Shown here piece by piece: positions 40,036-50,362 of a stretch of DNA of 64,000 bases. The DNA is from Tranzscheliella williamsii. Its lineage: Eukaryota; Basidiomycota; Ustilaginomycetes; Ustilaginales; Ustilaginaceae. Location of the stretch: positions 84,951 through 148,950 of the forward strand of contig JALBYF010000048.1 of the NCBI GenBank assembly GCA_023212725.1. Reading direction: 5' to 3'. The notes under the pieces were generated by a model that worked only from the letters and a program-made list of their open reading frames with translations, was not told the origin of the DNA and made no database searches. The translations under genes and the position numbers were made by a program. Position 1 is the first letter of the stretch. Every line of letters begins with the position of its first letter.

Positions 40036-43000
40036 ATGCCCTCGTTGCCACATCCGCACCGTTTAGCTGCGCATCAGCTGCAGCATCCTGAACACGCCTC
40101 GTATTCGGCCTCGCCGCGATCGACCCCTCTTTACACTTCGTCAGAAGCGAAATCGCATCAGCCACCTCCGTCGCACGCATTCCGATCACTTTCCCAGGCT
40201 TCCAGTCCCGACGTCGGCACGCATCACGACCGCATTGCATCTGAGCATCAGTCGTATCGGCGCTCTGCGACTCCTCTCATGGCTTCCCCTGCCGTCTCGT
40301 GCCATGAGCAGGATCTCTCTGACAGCTCCGATGCTCGTTCGCGGCCTCCGACCAAGAAGCGCAGAGGCGGCGCGGTCCCGATCGATACTGATACGGCTTT
40401 CGCTCCGATGGCCGACGTCGAGTCACCTTGGGACTCAAAGGACCAAAAACAGTCCACAAGGGTGGCCAAGGCATGTCAGCCGTGCAGCACCAAGAAGCGC
40501 AGATGCGATGGCCGCCAGCCGCAATGCTCCGTTTGCCAAGTGCTCGGCACTCCCTGCACCTACAATCATACTGGTCTGAAGCGTGGTCCACCCAAAGGCT
40601 TTCGTTCAGGTCCCAAGGAGTCGGCCAGGGCCAAGCTCATCCGCACGCTGGAGACCACCATCCGTGACCTGGTCAACCACCTCGGCAAGGAGAATGCTGA
40701 GTCCGAGATCCTCCGCGTATCAGCAGAGAGAGAGCTCGGACTGGAGATTTTGAACGTTAGCAGCCACCTTGGCGCGCCAGATCAGGATCAGGCCGCATCG
40801 TCTGCCTCCAGAGGACGAGCACGCAATCAAAGGCGGACTGCAATCCAATTCCAAGATGACGACCGACACCATGCCAATAGCGTCCCTCATGACAACAAAA
40901 AGACACAGGAATTCTCGGATGAGGATGTCATTGGAGAGACCAGGATGGGCGAGCTTGTCTACCGTGGCTCCAGCTCCGGTATTGGCATCCTGCAACGACA
41001 TCATCGAGCAGACTCGCCCGCCGCACCGCCACCTTTGGAGGGCTTACATGCCGCCACGTCGTCACCGCTCCGCAACAGGTCCCACGAATCGCGAGGTCGA
41101 GAACTGCTGGCTTCGTCTAGTTCGCAGCATCCACCCGTATTTCTGCCCGTGTCACCTCCTCGCCTCAGTGGCGGCGCGCGTACCCCCACGAGCGCGCACG
41201 AACAGTCTTCCAAGCTTTCCCACGGGAGCTCCAAGAGAAACCACAGCCCCAGGACAGACCACAGCCCCAAAAGAGACGCGGTATCGCTTCCAAGTCTCTA
41301 TAGCGCTTCCCACAAGCCTGGCGAGCCAGCAACGGCTCCCCGAATCGACCCGATCGTGACAGCCGAAGAAAATGCTCGCCTCTTCCGGTACTATTGGCAG
41401 GGCTTTCATCCCTTCTACCCCGTCCTGTACAAGCCGGGAATGGTCCGTTATCCGGTCGAAGAGCTTTGTCGCCACCTCCACCCAAGCCTTCTCTATGCCA
41501 TCTACGCTATCGCTGCTTGCATCGTCCCTGGCGACGGCTGCTCGGCTCCTCTGACGGCAAGTTCTCCGCCGGTACACGACCATGGGCGAGCACAGCTGTT
41601 TTGCCAGACGGCCGAGCGTCACGTCCTAGCCAAAGGTCTTCGACCCGATATCGCCTCCATCCAGACCTGCTGGTTGCTCAGCCTTTATTCGCACGGTGTA
41701 GGCGATCTGTCCCGCGCTTGGAACTTCCAGAATCTTGCCGGATCTATGGCGGTCGATCTGGGCTTGCACCGCTGGCCCATCTATCGTTCTGAGATTGTTC
41801 AAGATCCGGTCGAGCGCGAGACCCGGATCCGCATCATTTGGCACTGCTACATTGCCGACAAGCTGCTCTGCGCCGAAATGGGCCGGCCCGTTGGCCTCCG
41901 AGCCAAAGAGATCGATGTACCACTTTTGTCCGAGACCGAGGATGATGAGTTCGAGCTCTGGTCTGACCAGACCGAGATGCACGGCCCTACAAATCGAGCA
42001 CAGCCGCCTTCTCCTCGCCGGTTGCACGCGCCTTCTTGCCTCAACTGGGGCGTTCATCTGTTTCAGATTGTGGAGCGCATCCTGGATGAGGTGCACTCCC
42101 TACGCCGAAAGGCATTGTTGCGGCGACAGGGCAAGGAAAAAATACTGGCCGACCTGGACAGACAGCTGACGGATTGGAAGAAGAACCTGCCCGAACATCT
42201 GCATCTCGACGACACTACGCACGATGGGCCTTTCCCGAGCTTCTTTGCGCTGAACTTATGGTACTATACCGCTAGGCTCTTGCTCCATCGACCGTTCATC
42301 CCGCAGGAAGAAGGCCTTTCGCTATCGCAGGTGCTCAATAACGACAGTCATCGGAAGAGCACAGAGGCGGCCAACACGATCTGCGATCTGCTGGAAGCGT
42401 CGTCGCGCGACTTTGTTGACCGCCTCTCGACGGATCTCGGCTACTGTCTCTTCACGGCGGCGGTTATGTTCGTCTTTAACGCCAGGCTGCCGGACCCGAA
42501 ACTGTCTTCGGATGCGAGGAGGAGGTACGGGCTGTGCAAGCAGTGGCTGAAGAAGCTGGCAGACACATGGCCCGCCGCTTCGGCTCACCGTCTGTTGCTG
42601 GATGGATTCGCCACGGTCGGAGAGGACGCTTCCAAGGAGGGCGCGGGTGCTCCGCCTCGACGGCCAAGCGTCGCTGCACTGCAGGCTACCGACCTTGCTG
42701 CAGGTCTGCCGCCCGCCAACGCTGCCAATATATCGAGCTGGATCGCACAGACCGAAGACGCTCGTCAACAGCCTGGCAGCACCGGTCAGCCACTACAGCG
42801 TCAACCACCTCAACAGCAGCAGCAGCATCTAGTACAAGCCTCCCATCCACGGATCGGCGTCAATCAACAGCAGCAAGCATTGTTACAGCAACCGCTACAG
42901 CAACATGACAACGGCAATGCTGGTTCGTCAGGTGCGAATATGCCTGCAGGAGGTTACTGGGCTGGCGAGGCGCCGGCCCAGGGCAGTGGCGTGCTCGAAT

Positions 43001-43527
43001 TTGCACCGGGTATCTTTGACGTGGAATCGTTCTTCTGGAACGAAAATTCTGCGCGGACGGCCCTGTTGGCTGCGTCGTACGGGAGTGCGAATCTGGCCAA
43101 CAACACGAACGATTTTCAAGGCGCCAGTGCAAGCCACGCGATGCATCCACCACCGGCGCAGCACGGCGGTTCGGGAGGAGGCGGCAGCGTGACGCACGTG
43201 TATGGTGGCGGTGGGCCAGCCGGCCCACCGTATGGTGCGACTCCGGCCAGCAGCAGCGGTATGCCTGCGCCGACCTTGCCACAGCAGGCACCCCTGTACG
43301 GCCACAACAGCGCTGCTGGTTTCGGTCAGTTTGGCCCGGCGCAGTCAGCGGGACCGCTGCCGCCAGATAGCCTCTACCACCCCGCACCAGGCTCGGCACC
43401 CGCCCCACCGGGCAACGCCAGCAGCGCCGGCTTCGGCGGCTCGCCGTTTGCATCTGCCCCGTCGCTCCAAACCATGGGCGAGTTTTGGAGCATGCTCGAG
43501 CTGCCCCCCGCCTTTCTCCAGCAGTGA
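40036..43527 (+). CDS. Zn(II)2Cys6 transcription factor with fungal-specific middle domain
   Basis: Nuclear DNA-binding regulator. The first in-frame ATG is 40036, giving 1163 residues; an upstream exon could extend it. The binuclear zinc cluster is C147-C150-C157-C164-C167-C174 (CX2CX6CX6CX2CX6C), with the basic run STKKRR, followed by linker KRGPPKGFRSG and a short leucine-type dimerisation helix (RAKLIRTLETTIRDLVNHL). The fungal_trans middle homology region spans about 440-820 (ENARLFRYYWQGFHPFYPVL, IQTCWLLSLYSHGVGDLSRAW, IRIIWHCYIADKLLCAEMGR). The C-terminus is Gln/Pro/Gly-rich with poly-Gln stretches, a likely activation domain. The KRGPPKG linker occurs in several carbon- and amino-acid-metabolism regulators; the target pathway is unknown, but the adjacent MFS carrier and secreted-protein genes are candidates. 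Confidence 0.9.
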   Translation: MPSLPHPHRLAAHQLQHPEHASYSASPRSTPLYTSSEAKSHQPPPSHAFRSLSQASSPDVGTHHDRIASEHQSYRRSATPLMASPAVSCHEQDLSDSSDARSRPPTKKRRGGAVPIDTDTAFAPMADVESPWDSKDQKQSTRVAKACQPCSTKKRRCDGRQPQCSVCQVLGTPCTYNHTGLKRGPPKGFRSGPKESARAKLIRTLETTIRDLVNHLGKENAESEILRVSAERELGLEILNVSSHLGAPDQDQAASSASRGRARNQRRTAIQFQDDDRHHANSVPHDNKKTQEFSDEDVIGETRMGELVYRGSSSGIGILQRHHRADSPAAPPPLEGLHAATSSPLRNRSHESRGRELLASSSSQHPPVFLPVSPPRLSGGARTPTSAHEQSSKLSHGSSKRNHSPRTDHSPKRDAVSLPSLYSASHKPGEPATAPRIDPIVTAEENARLFRYYWQGFHPFYPVLYKPGMVRYPVEELCRHLHPSLLYAIYAIAACIVPGDGCSAPLTASSPPVHDHGRAQLFCQTAERHVLAKGLRPDIASIQTCWLLSLYSHGVGDLSRAWNFQNLAGSMAVDLGLHRWPIYRSEIVQDPVERETRIRIIWHCYIADKLLCAEMGRPVGLRAKEIDVPLLSETEDDEFELWSDQTEMHGPTNRAQPPSPRRLHAPSCLNWGVHLFQIVERILDEVHSLRRKALLRRQGKEKILADLDRQLTDWKKNLPEHLHLDDTTHDGPFPSFFALNLWYYTARLLLHRPFIPQEEGLSLSQVLNNDSHRKSTEAANTICDLLEASSRDFVDRLSTDLGYCLFTAAVMFVFNARLPDPKLSSDARRRYGLCKQWLKKLADTWPAASAHRLLLDGFATVGEDASKEGAGAPPRRPSVAALQATDLAAGLPPANAANISSWIAQTEDARQQPGSTGQPLQRQPPQQQQQHLVQASHPRIGVNQQQQALLQQPLQQHDNGNAGSSGANMPAGGYWAGEAPAQGSGVLEFAPGIFDVESFFWNENSARTALLAASYGSANLANNTNDFQGASASHAMHPPPAQHGGSGGGGSVTHVYGGGGPAGPPYGATPASSSGMPAPTLPQQAPLYGHNSAAGFGQFGPAQSAGPLPPDSLYHPAPGSAPAPPGNASSAGFGGSPFASAPSLQTMGEFWSMLELPPAFLQQ

Positions 43528-45275
43528 TCGTCCGTCCTGACCGCCGCCCGTGGCTCCAAGCCACTCGTTGCCGCTTCACACAAAGCAGCGCCGAACTGCT
43601 TCTGTATTTTAAACTCATCGGTGGCAACGCCGCCTTTCGTCACGTCTATATTCGCGGTCTCGAGCATCGGGCGAGATAGGCGCGCAAATCGGCGATGGGA
43701 TGGATCGTAAGCATGCGGCACCTCGGAGACCGAAAAGCAACGTGCAGCCGATCCGACTTTCGGCAAATCACAGCTGCAGGCCTTTCAACGCTCCACGGCC
43801 AGCGCGACGCATGGGCAGTACCCTAAATTCACCAATGAAAGCAAGAACCGAGTTTTAACGCGCGGGCAGAGCAGCGGCAACTGCATATTCACGGGAGAGA
43901 CAGGCCTTGGCGCATCGGCTTGGAAGTCAACCTCGGCGGCCGGGTCTATAGCACGCCGAGCATGGCGTGAGCAGCCACCGCCTCGCTCATCCCTCCCGCG
44001 CCTGGGCAGCTTGGGTGGATTGGCGCTATAGTACAACATTGGGAGCAGGTCTAGACGAGCAGGCGGACGGGAAAGCAAGGAGCGATGAACTTGGTCCAAA
44101 GCGAATTTGAAATGCACAGGGCGAGCCACAAGTGTGGTGTATGTGTTGGGTCTTGGCGGGCGAGCCAAATTCAGCGCGGTCTGATGCAGGAATTTGGCAC
44201 AGTCAACACACGTCCATCACCGCACAGCGTGAGGAATCTGCACGCAAAGTCACTCCACGCGGTCCTTCCCCCACTGCCAGCCGACCTCGCGGTTGGTATG
44301 GCGCCTGCGTAATCTAGTCTCGCCAGCCCGAGCTAGGCGTTGCCTGTTGCGAGCAAACCTCGCGGGCTGACCAACTTTCAACAGATAAGCCGCCTGGGCC
44401 TTGCTGCCGCGGACGGATCGGCGCTGCAGCTTGACCACTCCATACTCCGCCATGACCATATAGAGCGAAGAAAGACTTTTTCGACCGCGGTCCGCTATGT
44501 TTCAGCTTAGCGGCGAGCCTTGGCTTGCCAATATCCCAGCAGCGTAGGCCACGCTAGCTATGCCCTGTCAATGCCGATCCCTCGATGCATTACCTGTTTA
44601 TGCGTGTCGCATAACGCCTCTCCCCGTCTTTCCCTCGGTTGCCCCAGATGTCGCCAGCCCCTCTGCTCGTCGCCAAGTATGCCCTTCGGCCCGCCGCTGC
44701 ACGTCGGTGGCCTTAGCCTTCTCTACGTCTTCCCAGTCTGTGTCTGGACACCCTGTTTTGCTTTCCTGCTTACTTTCCTCCGCTCCGTTCGTCACACAAT
44801 CTCCCTCACCACCTGCCCCCGACCGTCTTCCCCTTCGTTGCCTGCGATTCCTTTGATCTACGTTTAGACCTTTCGCTCCACTGGCTGGCGTTGTTCTCCT
44901 CGGTCTTTGGCTTGTACCTTGTTGCCCTCCTCTCCGTAGCCCTCTGTTCTCGCTCGCTTTACGTGGGCTTTGTTCCTTCCCAGCATCATCAGTTTCGCGC
45001 TCGCTTTGTCCGTCTTTACTCTGGCATCTTTCGCACCACCGTCTCTACCTAGGCCCTCTTCTTTCAGCACTCTGGTCGCAGCTTGGATAGCCCTGCGCGA
45101 CCACCTTTGGCTCGGTGTTGCTTCGCCTTCAATACTTCCTTTTTTAGCTTCGCCGCTTTCCGGCTGGCTCGACTGTTGTGCTTCTCTGACCGCTTCCACA
45201 TATCACAGCCCAGCCTTGGTTGCTTGACCGCTCTCTTGCTCCTACACCGCCAACGAAGCCTTGCTCTTGGCGACG
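43528..45275. other. Long pyrimidine-rich upstream region of the secreted hydrolase gene
   Basis: 1.75 kb between plus-strand genes. The right half (about 44560-45270) is strongly C+T-rich on the plus strand, as in long fungal leaders. ORFs there have biased Pro/Ser/Cys composition and no domain. No gene is supported. Confidence 0.5.
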
Positions 45276-46813
45276 ATGAAGTTCTCCAGCCTTTGCCTCA
45301 CAGTGTTCGCGCTGCTCGTAGCGAGAGCGACAGCCGAGCAGTCGCACGTCGGGCATAGCGCAGGACAAGTCCAAAGCGCTTCCAGGGCTCATAAGCATCT
45401 GGCAGGCCTTGGCCGCGGGGCAGGCCAGGAGGATCTGGCGCAGGACGAGATAGCTCGGCGCGATGCTTCGACCTACATGGCCGCCAAGGTGGGAACCTCA
45501 CTGGGAGTCAGCAACCACACTGACCCCGTAGCGCCGCAGGGGTCGCGGCTGACCTCGATTTCTGTCGGGGAGGACAACCACGAGCTAGCTGTGTACTGGC
45601 AGAAGTCGCCGTCCAACAAGCATGCGCGGCAGGCGTTTGTCATGATCCACGGGCGCAACCGCGACGGGGACAACTACTGGGAGACGATGAACTCGATCCT
45701 GCAGTCGGCGCTGGACGACGGCTACTCGGCGGCGGACAAGTACGCCATCATTGTTGCGCCACAGTTCTACTCGAAGAAGTTGAATAAGGGACAGTACTCC
45801 AAGCACCAGCTCGCCTGGGACGACATCAACGCCTGGCAGGCGGGCGAGGCCGCCATCCACCCGTCAAACGCGCGCGAGACGTCCTTCGACGCCCTCGACG
45901 CGCTCTACGACCACTTTGCCAACGCAACCAAGTATCCGAAGCTCGAACACCTGATCTACGTCGGCCACGGCGGCGGCGGCCAGCTCATCAACCGCTACGG
46001 CATCGTCGCCAAGAACATGACCAGCGCCACGCTCAACGTCCGCTTCGTCGCTGGCGATCCCTCCTCGTCCGCCTACTTTACCGAGGACCGTCCCGTGACG
46101 GACACCAGCATTGCCGACAAGAGCACCTGCCCACTCTACAACACGTGGCGCTATGGATTCACGTAAGTACCGTGAGCGTGTCGGTGTGTCGCGATGGATG
46201 GCGAGACTGACGGGTGGTGTTTTTGCACGGTAGCAACTTTACGGGGACGCTGGATGGGCTGAAGGATGCAAAGTCGTATTTTGCGCAGAACGTGGCGCGG
46301 GATGTGCGCTATGTGGTTGGCAATAACGATACGGCGACGAACGGGGATCAGTACTGCATGGCGGTGCTGCAGGGGGGAGTAGCGCGGCGCGATCGCAATC
46401 TGTCCTGGTGGAAGTACATCAACCTGCTCGCGCGGACGGACGAGGACGTGTCTGGCTTTCCGGGCAATCTGACCACGGCGGGGGTGGTCGACTGGAGCGC
46501 GGCCGCGGCGGGTCGCTTCCGCCACACGCTCACCGTGATTGAAGGTGCGACACACAACGCCAAGCAGGTCTTCGGTAGCACGGATGGCCGCACCGTCCTC
46601 TTCGAAAACAACGCCACCGCGGTCGCCCCCGGCTGGCGCCCCGCTGGCTACCGCCCCGCTCGCGCCGCCTACCCACCCGCCTCCTCCGCGTCCTCATCCC
46701 TCTCCGCGTCCTCAACCCCCTCCGCGCAATACGAGACAAGCCCAGCATCCCCCCGCCCCCGCGCTCCCCTCGCGCTCCTCCTCACCGCCCTCCTCCTCCC
46801 CGCTTTCGCATAG
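45276..46813 (+). CDS. Secreted, GPI-anchored alpha/beta-hydrolase-like protein lacking the nucleophile Ser
   Basis: Exon 1 is 45276-46162, exon 2 is 46234-46813, intron 46163-46233 (GTAAGT...TAG, 71 bp); 488 residues. The ATG at 45276 gives a clean signal peptide (MKFSSLCLTVFALLVARATA). The fold is suggested by the oxyanion-type strand FVMIHGRNRDGDNYW and the strand-turn-helix YVGHGGGGQLINRYG, where G-x-S-x-G would place the nucleophile; residue 232 is Gly (codon GGC at 45969-45971). A candidate catalytic His remains at H403 (EGATHNAKQVF). The C-terminus is Ser/Pro/Ala-rich and ends in a hydrophobic stretch (APLALLLTALLLPAFA), fitting GPI attachment. Several NxT/S sites are present. Either a non-catalytic surface protein or a hydrolase with another nucleophile. 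Convergent with a GMC oxidoreductase gene. Confidence 0.78.
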
Positions 46814-47077
46814 TCCTCCATCACCCTCCGTCTCTCTTTCGCTACCTCCCTGTGGATCCGTATCTTTGCATTCGCTTCTAATAGACGCTGCGCGTCGCTT
46901 TTTTCCCTCCCACTAAGGCGGAGATTTCAACACACGAGACAGGCGCAACGACGGACTGGCGCTGTGGGATTGCATCCAGCAGAGGTACACGGCGAGCTAG
47001 GCAGGGACGGGAGAACAGAGGGGGAAGGGGCAGACCGGCTACGCGCCGGGCGGAGGCCTGCGGGCGGGAGGGACCGC

Positions 47078-49315
47078 TCACTGATCAGTGCAGTCTTCGC
47101 CGTCTTCGCCGTCTTTGCTGTTATCGCTGACTTTGCCAGCTTTGCCGAGATCGCCATCGTCGCCATCTTCGCAGTCATCGCTGCTGCTGCTGTTGTTGGC
47201 GTCGTCGCCATGGGCGTCAGTGTGCAAATCTTTGGCAGCGTCGGCGTCGTAAGAGTAGGGCTGGTCGTCGTCGATGTAGTCGCATTCGTCGAGGGGCTCG
47301 GTGGGGCAGGCGGTGATGAGGTCTGCGGCTAGCTCAGCGATCGCGTAGACGGCGGACATGGGATGGGAGGAGAGGGAGAGGGGGATGACGCTCGCGTCGA
47401 CGACGCGGACGTTCGAGGTGCCGTAGACGAGGAGGGTGCTGTCAACGACGCCGCCGTCGCGCTCGTCGAGCATGCTGCATGTCGAGGTGGGGTGGTACTC
47501 GGTGTGGGCGGTCTGCGCTGCGAAGCGGTCCCACTCGTCGGCGGCCTGGACCGCGGCGCCCGGCTGGCTCTCGGCACCAAGGTGTCCGCCCAGCGGCGCC
47601 GTGCCCGCGATCGAGCGCGCGAGCTGCAACCCCGACCGCAGCAGCTCCACGTCGCTCCGGTGCTGGAGGTAGTTCGGGTTGATCGTCGGCGACGCGAACG
47701 CATCGCCCGACGCAATCGCCACCCACCCACGGGAGAAGGGCGCCTGCACCGCTGTCTCCACCTGCACCGTCCCACCCGTGCTGATCCCCAGTAGCATCTC
47801 CACGGCCGCTTTAGCACCGCCGGTAAAGCCGTGCTTGCTCGCGGCTGCCAGCAGGTCGTCCAGCAACAAATTGTACTGCTTGGCCCAACCTCGCTTGACT
47901 GCTTCAGGCACCTCGGTCGCCGCAGCAATGTAGTCCGCCGAAAAGCCGCGGGCGCGGTGGATAAACGCGGCGCTCTCGTTTTGGCCGTAGAGCTTCTCCA
48001 GTGTGATGTAGGCCGTGCTAGAATCGACAAACGAAGCCTTCTTGGCCAAGTCGCTTGCGGCCGGCATCGCAAGGCCCTCGGCTGGAGCATACGTGACCGA
48101 GCTGGAAACATGGTCCTGCAGGTTGTGGCCGACACCGGGCAGATGCTTGACGAGCGTCACGTTGTTCTGCTTGAGCAGCTTCTTGTCGCCGAAGCCCGAG
48201 AGCTGGAGGATCTGAGGCGAGCCGATGGCGCCGGCGCTGAGGATCACCTCGCGTCGGGCCGTGACGTGGACGCGGGGAGCAGTGCTGTTGGCGGCGAACT
48301 CGACACCGAGCGCGCGACGGTTGCCCTCCGCATCGTCATCGGAATCCCAGATGATTTTGGTGACGGTCTGGTTGGGCAAGACAACCAGGTTCTTGCGCTT
48401 GTTGGAGATCGGGTCCAGGTAGGCATTTCGCGAAAAGGAGCGCTGCCAGTCGCTGTCTGGGTTGATGGTGGAGGCAGCCACAAAGGCGCCCTGGTTCTCG
48501 CCGTCGTAGGGGCTGTTGGCAGGTTCCAGACCGAGCGCAGCGAGGGTGGGGACCCAGTCGGCGACGGGCTGATAGCTGGCGCCAGGGTATGAGACAGAGA
48601 CGGGCCCACTAGACCCGATAAAGTCAGACTGATCCTTGATGCTAGTGTCGAGCTGCTTGATCTGGTTGGGGGTGAAACGTGTGGACTTTTGCATGGCGGA
48701 GCGAAGGCTGTGCCAGCCCCAGGTGGCGGGATCATGCGAGAGACGGCCCCAGACCTGATGTTCGCGCTTGCTAGCGGCTACGTAGTAGAGGCCATTGATG
48801 GCGGACGAGCCACCGAGCACTTTGCCTCTGGGCCAGGCGGCGGTCCGTGGCTTACCCTCGGCATCGAGAAGCTTGTCCTGGAGCGCAGTGATATACTGCC
48901 AGTCGAGAGGGGAACCGACGGAAGAGGCAAAGTAAGCGTTGCTAGGGACGAGCAGCGCGTTGTCTGCGTTGTAGCCCGAGTCACCGGCCTCGATGACAGC
49001 AACGGTGACGTCGGGGTCCTCGGAAAGGCGGCCGGCAAGGGCGAGGCCGGCGGTGCCACCACCGGCAATGACATAGTCAAACACTTCGGAAGCAACCCAG
49101 TCGTACGATGTGGCGATAGAAGAACCGGGTTCGGTGCGGGGGACGAGGCGCGGCTGGGACAGAGCAGGGAGATCGCGCGCCTCAAAGGAGGCCGAGGTAG
49201 GCAGAGAGTTGTGTCGGGAGCGTCGGTGATGTCGGCTCCTGGAATGCGAGTCTAGGGAAGCATCTGAGAACAGAGGCAAGCTGACAAGCAGCAGAGAGAA
49301 GAAAGCGGATCTCAT
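47078..49315 (-). CDS. Secreted GMC-family FAD oxidoreductase (glucose/aryl-alcohol oxidase-like)
   Basis: Extracellular FAD enzyme oxidising an alcohol or sugar, usually making H2O2 or feeding a quinone; substrate unknown. 745 residues, single exon. ATG at 49315-49313 gives a signal peptide (MRSAFFSLLLVSLPLFSDAS). The FAD-binding YVIAGGGTAGLALAGRL is at about residues 80-96, the first GMC signature RGKVLGGSSAINGLYYV follows, and the second is GAIGSPQILQLSG. The active-site pair is conserved: His in EYHPTSTCSM (about 606) and His in SSHPMSAVYAIAE (about 649). An unusual C-terminal extension of about 75 residues is very acidic (Asp/Glu/Ser/Asn with DDCEDGDDGDLG) and has a Cys pair. AAD-type and glucose-oxidase-type members share these motifs. 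Confidence 0.93.
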   Translation of the reverse strand: MRSAFFSLLLVSLPLFSDASLDSHSRSRHHRRSRHNSLPTSASFEARDLPALSQPRLVPRTEPGSSIATSYDWVASEVFDYVIAGGGTAGLALAGRLSEDPDVTVAVIEAGDSGYNADNALLVPSNAYFASSVGSPLDWQYITALQDKLLDAEGKPRTAAWPRGKVLGGSSAINGLYYVAASKREHQVWGRLSHDPATWGWHSLRSAMQKSTRFTPNQIKQLDTSIKDQSDFIGSSGPVSVSYPGASYQPVADWVPTLAALGLEPANSPYDGENQGAFVAASTINPDSDWQRSFSRNAYLDPISNKRKNLVVLPNQTVTKIIWDSDDDAEGNRRALGVEFAANSTAPRVHVTARREVILSAGAIGSPQILQLSGFGDKKLLKQNNVTLVKHLPGVGHNLQDHVSSSVTYAPAEGLAMPAASDLAKKASFVDSSTAYITLEKLYGQNESAAFIHRARGFSADYIAAATEVPEAVKRGWAKQYNLLLDDLLAAASKHGFTGGAKAAVEMLLGISTGGTVQVETAVQAPFSRGWVAIASGDAFASPTINPNYLQHRSDVELLRSGLQLARSIAGTAPLGGHLGAESQPGAAVQAADEWDRFAAQTAHTEYHPTSTCSMLDERDGGVVDSTLLVYGTSNVRVVDASVIPLSLSSHPMSAVYAIAELAADLITACPTEPLDECDYIDDDQPYSYDADAAKDLHTDAHGDDANNSSSSDDCEDGDDGDLGKAGKVSDNSKDGEDGEDCTDQ

Positions 49316-49888
49316 GTCGGCTGTGCGATGGTCGAGGCAGTGGATGGTATGGCACGGATATAGTTTGGAGCGGTAAAGAATGTATGCAGGCGGGATGCGA
49401 AGGATCTGCTCGAGTGGAAGCAAATCACCCGGTCGGATGGGAACGAGAAAGCAGGAGTGAGGAACCAGGAGGAGAGTGTAAGAGCAGGATTGCTATTCAA
49501 TGGCGGAAAGCTACGACCTGAGCCAGTCAGATTGTACGCTATACCGGAGGGGAGGGGCCAAGATGGTGTCGGCGGTCGTGACAAGCGGAGACGCACACGC
49601 AAAGAAGAGGGGGAAGAAGGAGACAGAGGAGGGAGGGGGTCAGGTCAGGACTGGTGATGGGGAGAGGCGGAGGGAAGGAGTGAATAGGGGGGAATGCTTT
49701 TCTACGGCGGGAGAGTTGGGAACGGCGGACGCATTGTACAAAAGAGAGGCAGGACAAAGGAGGGCGCTTGGCTGTCCAGTTCCGCTCCGACCGGAAGCGG
49801 AGTGGCGGAGGGAAAGACAGGATGAGGCATGGCATTCCGATGAACAAGGATAGCCGACGCTTGGCGCATACGAAATCTATTGGAAGCC

Positions 49889-49936
49889 GTACTACTGTGG
49901 CTCAAGGGATGCGTACTACTGCGGCTCAAGAGGCGG
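49889..49936. repeat. 24-bp imperfect tandem duplication
   Basis: Two head-to-tail copies (49889-49912, 49913-49936), each beginning GTACTACTG and containing GGCTCAAG. Noncoding. Confidence 0.7.
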
Positions 49937-50299
49937 TCTCCGGCACTGCACCAAGACTTAGCCAGAAGAAGACATGGAGAGAGCTTTATGTGTATGATTC
50001 CAGGTGGCCAAGCATGCTGTGAAGGTGAAGCTACGACAGCAGCTAGTCGAGGCCAGGAGTAGGAAGGATCAAAATGGCGCTTTAGGCAAGAAGGATACTG
50101 CTGAGGGAAGCGCAGCAGCGGATGCTATGTGCAGTCTTACGCTGACAGGCGAGCAGAGCGTTCCTGAGATGGCTTCTGATTGCATTGTAGTGCGCTGCCA
50201 GCCAATCGTGCAGATGGGCAAACAAGCCATACAAATCGTGAATGTGACAGCGAACATATTGCTGAGAGCCAATGAATACAACCAACGCCAAGCTCGCGT

Positions 50300-50362
50300 A
50301 GCCCTTTAGCGCAGCCCTTTAGCGCAGCCCTTTAGCGCAGCTCTTTTCGCAGCCCTTTTCGC
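50300..50362. repeat. Short tandem repeat, five units of 12-13 bp
   Basis: Three identical units AGCCCTTTAGCGC (50300-50312, 50313-50325, 50326-50338) followed by two diverged 12-bp units AGCTCTTTTCGC (50339-50350) and AGCCCTTTTCGC (50351-50362). It lies about 960 bp upstream of the DCR2-like start. Confidence 0.9.
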
